Below, piece after piece: positions 6,200-7,276 of a DNA stretch of 7,276 nt (within the stretch, counting starts at the first letter, position 1; each line of letters opens with the position of its first letter). Position numbers and translations under genes: made by a program. Source of the stretch: Alkaliphilus sp. Its GTDB lineage: Bacteria > Bacillota > Clostridia > Peptostreptococcales > Thermotaleaceae. The stretch lies in the NCBI GenBank assembly GCA_018335765.1, contig JAGXRU010000212.1, forward strand, positions 1-7,276, given 5' to 3'. The notes under the pieces were generated by a model. That model ran no database searches. It was not told the DNA's origin and saw only the letters and a list, made by a program, of their open reading frames with translations.

Positions 6200-6216
6200 G
6201 TAGATTTGAGGATCAA
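6175..6216 (+). pseudogene. Possible decayed copy of the hlyD 3' end
   Basis: The stretch beginning AAGTTCTACTTTTTC and running to GGAT lines up with the last codons of the intact hlyD-type gene (from about 5905), with one single-base gap in addition to scattered mismatches. In the matching frame it reads KVLLFLLDK and then a stop, where the gene encodes KVLFFLLEKIDMWD. It may be the relic of a second transporter operon. The match is short and both copies are AT-rich hairpins, so chance or convergence remains possible. Confidence 0.35.
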
Positions 6217-6227
6217 AATTTCTTAAC

Positions 6228-6247
6228 GCGTCGAAGACGCTATTTTT
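6228..6247 (+). terminator. Intrinsic terminator, plus strand
   Basis: GCGTC-GAA-GACGC (6228-6240) forms a 5-bp GC-rich stem with a 3-nt loop, followed at once by TATTTTT. It is the clearest plus-strand terminator downstream of the transporter operon, though 280 bp beyond the hlyD stop. It may originally have belonged to the decayed hlyD-like copy just before it. Confidence 0.72.
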
Positions 6248-6324
6248 AGATATAAGGGTAATGGGAGCATCCGTGCATCCAAGGGCAAATTATATTCCAA
6301 TTTTATGCAAACCTATTTTGCTTT

Positions 6325-6590
6325 TTGTTTTTTCCAATAGCAGCAAAAACGCTCGTTTTCAGTAAGGAAAATTCAGATGGCAGAAAAAATGCAGTATCAG
6401 TAAAGCAATTTAATGCGTTTAAAAAACTTACTACCACTGGTACTGGTTTAAAACACTATGAATTACTGACATTTCAAAAAGCTAAGAACTATTCAACAGC
6501 TAGAGTTACCAGACAATCTCTTTACAAATGTACCACAAAAGCTATTGAAAAAAATACACTGCCGCAATATCACAAAAACTTCCTGTGTTT
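6325..6590 (+). pseudogene. Tn3-family transposase fragment (putative), second copy
   Basis: This holds the right copy of the repeat plus about 45 bp of extra upstream coding-like sequence. The open frame from 6325 reads through VSVKQFNAFKKL, while the block LQ-LELPDNLF-like and VPQKLLKK lies in the neighbouring frame (about 6470-6560), so the same frameshift is present as in the left copy. Here the second frame also has extra stops (TAA near 6448, TGA near 6468), and an indel near 6553-6567 disrupts the YRWRA block kept in the left copy. It is more decayed than the left copy and certainly non-functional. The family call is from pattern memory. Confidence 0.48.
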
Positions 6591-6606
6591 GTTAATTGAA
6601 AATCCC
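6370..6606. repeat. Direct repeat, right copy
   Basis: This is the second copy of the 1-239 sequence, same orientation, ending at the shared GAAAATCCC (6598-6606). Beyond that point the two flanks differ completely: istB remnant on the left, radical SAM pseudogene on the right. The repeat therefore stops at a true junction, inside what was a radical SAM coding sequence. Confidence 0.97.
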
Positions 6607-7052
6607 CCTGTAAGGTTTCCAACTGCTCTTCCTAAATTCATTAGTGAAATAAGTCTTATCTTCCTTACTCCGTTTTCCCTACACAACTTAAAGTACTCTT
6701 CAATCAGGTGGATGTTTCCTTCGTGATAAACCATATTAGTTTGTAAATCTATTCCATATTCTTTAAGTAGCTTAATTGATTGAATTGTCTTATTCCACGT
6801 ATTTTTTCCTCTTATTTCTTCATGAGATTCCTTAGTTGGACCATCTAAAGATATTTGTATATTAACATCATATTTTTTAAATAGTTTTGCTGAATTGATA
6901 TTCATACCATGAATTTCTTGAGTATCATATTCTGAAACGGAGCAATGTCTACATTTCAAATTACAATTCATTGTCTGTAGAAATGTAATTTTGTTTGGTT
7001 TTTTAGGAATGTATTGTTTGAGATCCGTGCTCTTTACCCTCATGTAATACAT
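6570..7052 (-). pseudogene. Radical SAM maturase-like pseudogene (internal deletion, truncated)
   Basis: The open frame gives 160 residues. It has the radical SAM cluster motif CNLKCRHC (C30, C34, C37), which binds the 4Fe-4S cluster, and the later core strand IQISLDGP (residues 65-72). Only about 27 residues lie between them, where this family usually has about 75 to 85 with a GGEP SAM-binding motif. The text around residues 45-52 jumps from the loop after the cluster to a 'GMNINSAKLFKKYDV' block, so an in-frame deletion of some 50 codons is likely near 6895-6920. After LMNLGRAVGN the frame enters the direct repeat and stops, so the rest of the barrel and any SPASM domain are missing. An in-frame TAA lies just upstream of the ATG and no good ribosome site is seen. 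A sibling frame upstream (7040-7120) carries more protein-like sequence. It is inactive, and probably once served a peptide-modification locus. Confidence 0.82.
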
Positions 7053-7170
7053 TGCTTTGTATTAATATAATTAGAAACTCCTTTAGTCCATTTTAAATAC
7101 TCTTCTCTATTAAGCCAAATGTGCTAATAATAGCATTTTTCAAAGATTTATTACGATTTATTTCATTCAT
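7040..7170 (-). pseudogene. Frameshifted coding remnant upstream of the radical SAM frame
   Basis: Two short minus-strand stretches look like pieces of one protein. MNEINRNKSLKNAIIST begins at the ATG 7168-7170, in a frame that stops at 7093-7095. In another frame IWLNREEYLKWTKG continues with VSNYINTKQCIT (7120 down to the TGA at 7040-7042). The second stretch runs straight up to the radical SAM frame, which starts one frame over. AAAGGAG lies inside this region without a well-placed start. The likeliest reading is the broken N-terminal part of the radical SAM gene or a neighbour fused by decay. Nothing else is recognised out to 7276. Confidence 0.35.
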
Positions 7171-7276
7171 AAGCCTTAACCACCAATAATTAGTATGTAG
7201 TTAAATGTAATATCTTAGTGCATTTTTATATTACCATTAATTCTATATATTGCAAATAGTGAAATTTCCTTACATA

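Larger units (their letters stand above)
5950..6369. other. Gene-free junction region between hlyD and the right repeat
   Basis: No intact gene is visible on either strand in these 420 bases. The first 140 bases are plain AT-rich DNA, with only a loose ATGTA...TACAT pairing just after hlyD. After that come a compact multi-branched fold, an 11-bp inverted repeat and a terminator, each listed separately. From about 6325 a plus-strand frame (MFFPIAAKTLVF...) leads without a stop into the right repeat and may be more of the decayed transposase. Confidence 0.7.

Noticed and set aside
1..7276. CRISPR array, rRNA or tRNA genes
   Set aside because: No regularly spaced short repeats and no rRNA or tRNA consensus sequences were seen on either strand.

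Overview
The window is AT-rich (roughly one third G+C by eye) with strong AGGAGG-type ribosome binding sites and short sigma-A-like promoters. This suggests a low-GC Gram-positive bacterium (Bacillales or Lactobacillales). The degraded transposon pieces at both edges fit a plasmid or accessory island. The genus cannot be fixed from the sequence alone.

Layout. Positions 1-390 hold decayed mobile DNA: a fragment resembling a Tn3-family transposase, then the 3' end of an IS21-type istB gene on the minus strand that stops next to the first intact gene. Positions 392-2025 carry a minus-strand unit, read from right to left: a 55-residue unknown protein, a 65-residue double-glycine-leader peptide, an intrinsic terminator that probably allows read-through, a DUF3267/M50-like membrane zinc peptidase, and a CPBP (Abi) membrane protease. 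Positions 2026-2278 hold two well-formed divergent promoters. Positions 2279-5949 carry a plus-strand operon: a C39-peptidase ABC transporter and an HlyD-type accessory protein, overlapping by 4 bp.

Positions 5950-6369 have no intact gene. They contain a compact multi-branched fold, an 11-bp inverted repeat overlapping what may be a decayed copy of the hlyD 3' end, and a clear intrinsic terminator. Positions 6370-6606 are a second copy of the 1-239 repeat. The right edge (6570-7120, minus) is a radical SAM maturase pseudogene. It lacks the segment that should hold the GGEP motif, is cut off at its C-terminus inside the repeat, and seems frameshifted near its N-terminus.

How the genes probably work together (inference from families and layout): the peptide is a bacteriocin-like or signalling peptide with a 16-residue leader ending in NGG and a 49-residue cysteine-free, cationic core containing a GxxxG hydrophobic segment. 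The C39 domain of the transporter would remove the leader and export the core, helped by the HlyD protein across the thick Gram-positive envelope. The two membrane proteases follow the peptide in the same transcription unit and are the best candidates for self-immunity, with extra processing as an alternative. The unusual points are two unrelated intramembrane-type proteases downstream of one peptide, an unknown small protein driven by the best minus-strand promoter, and a possible overlapping upstream reading frame in the peptide's leader.
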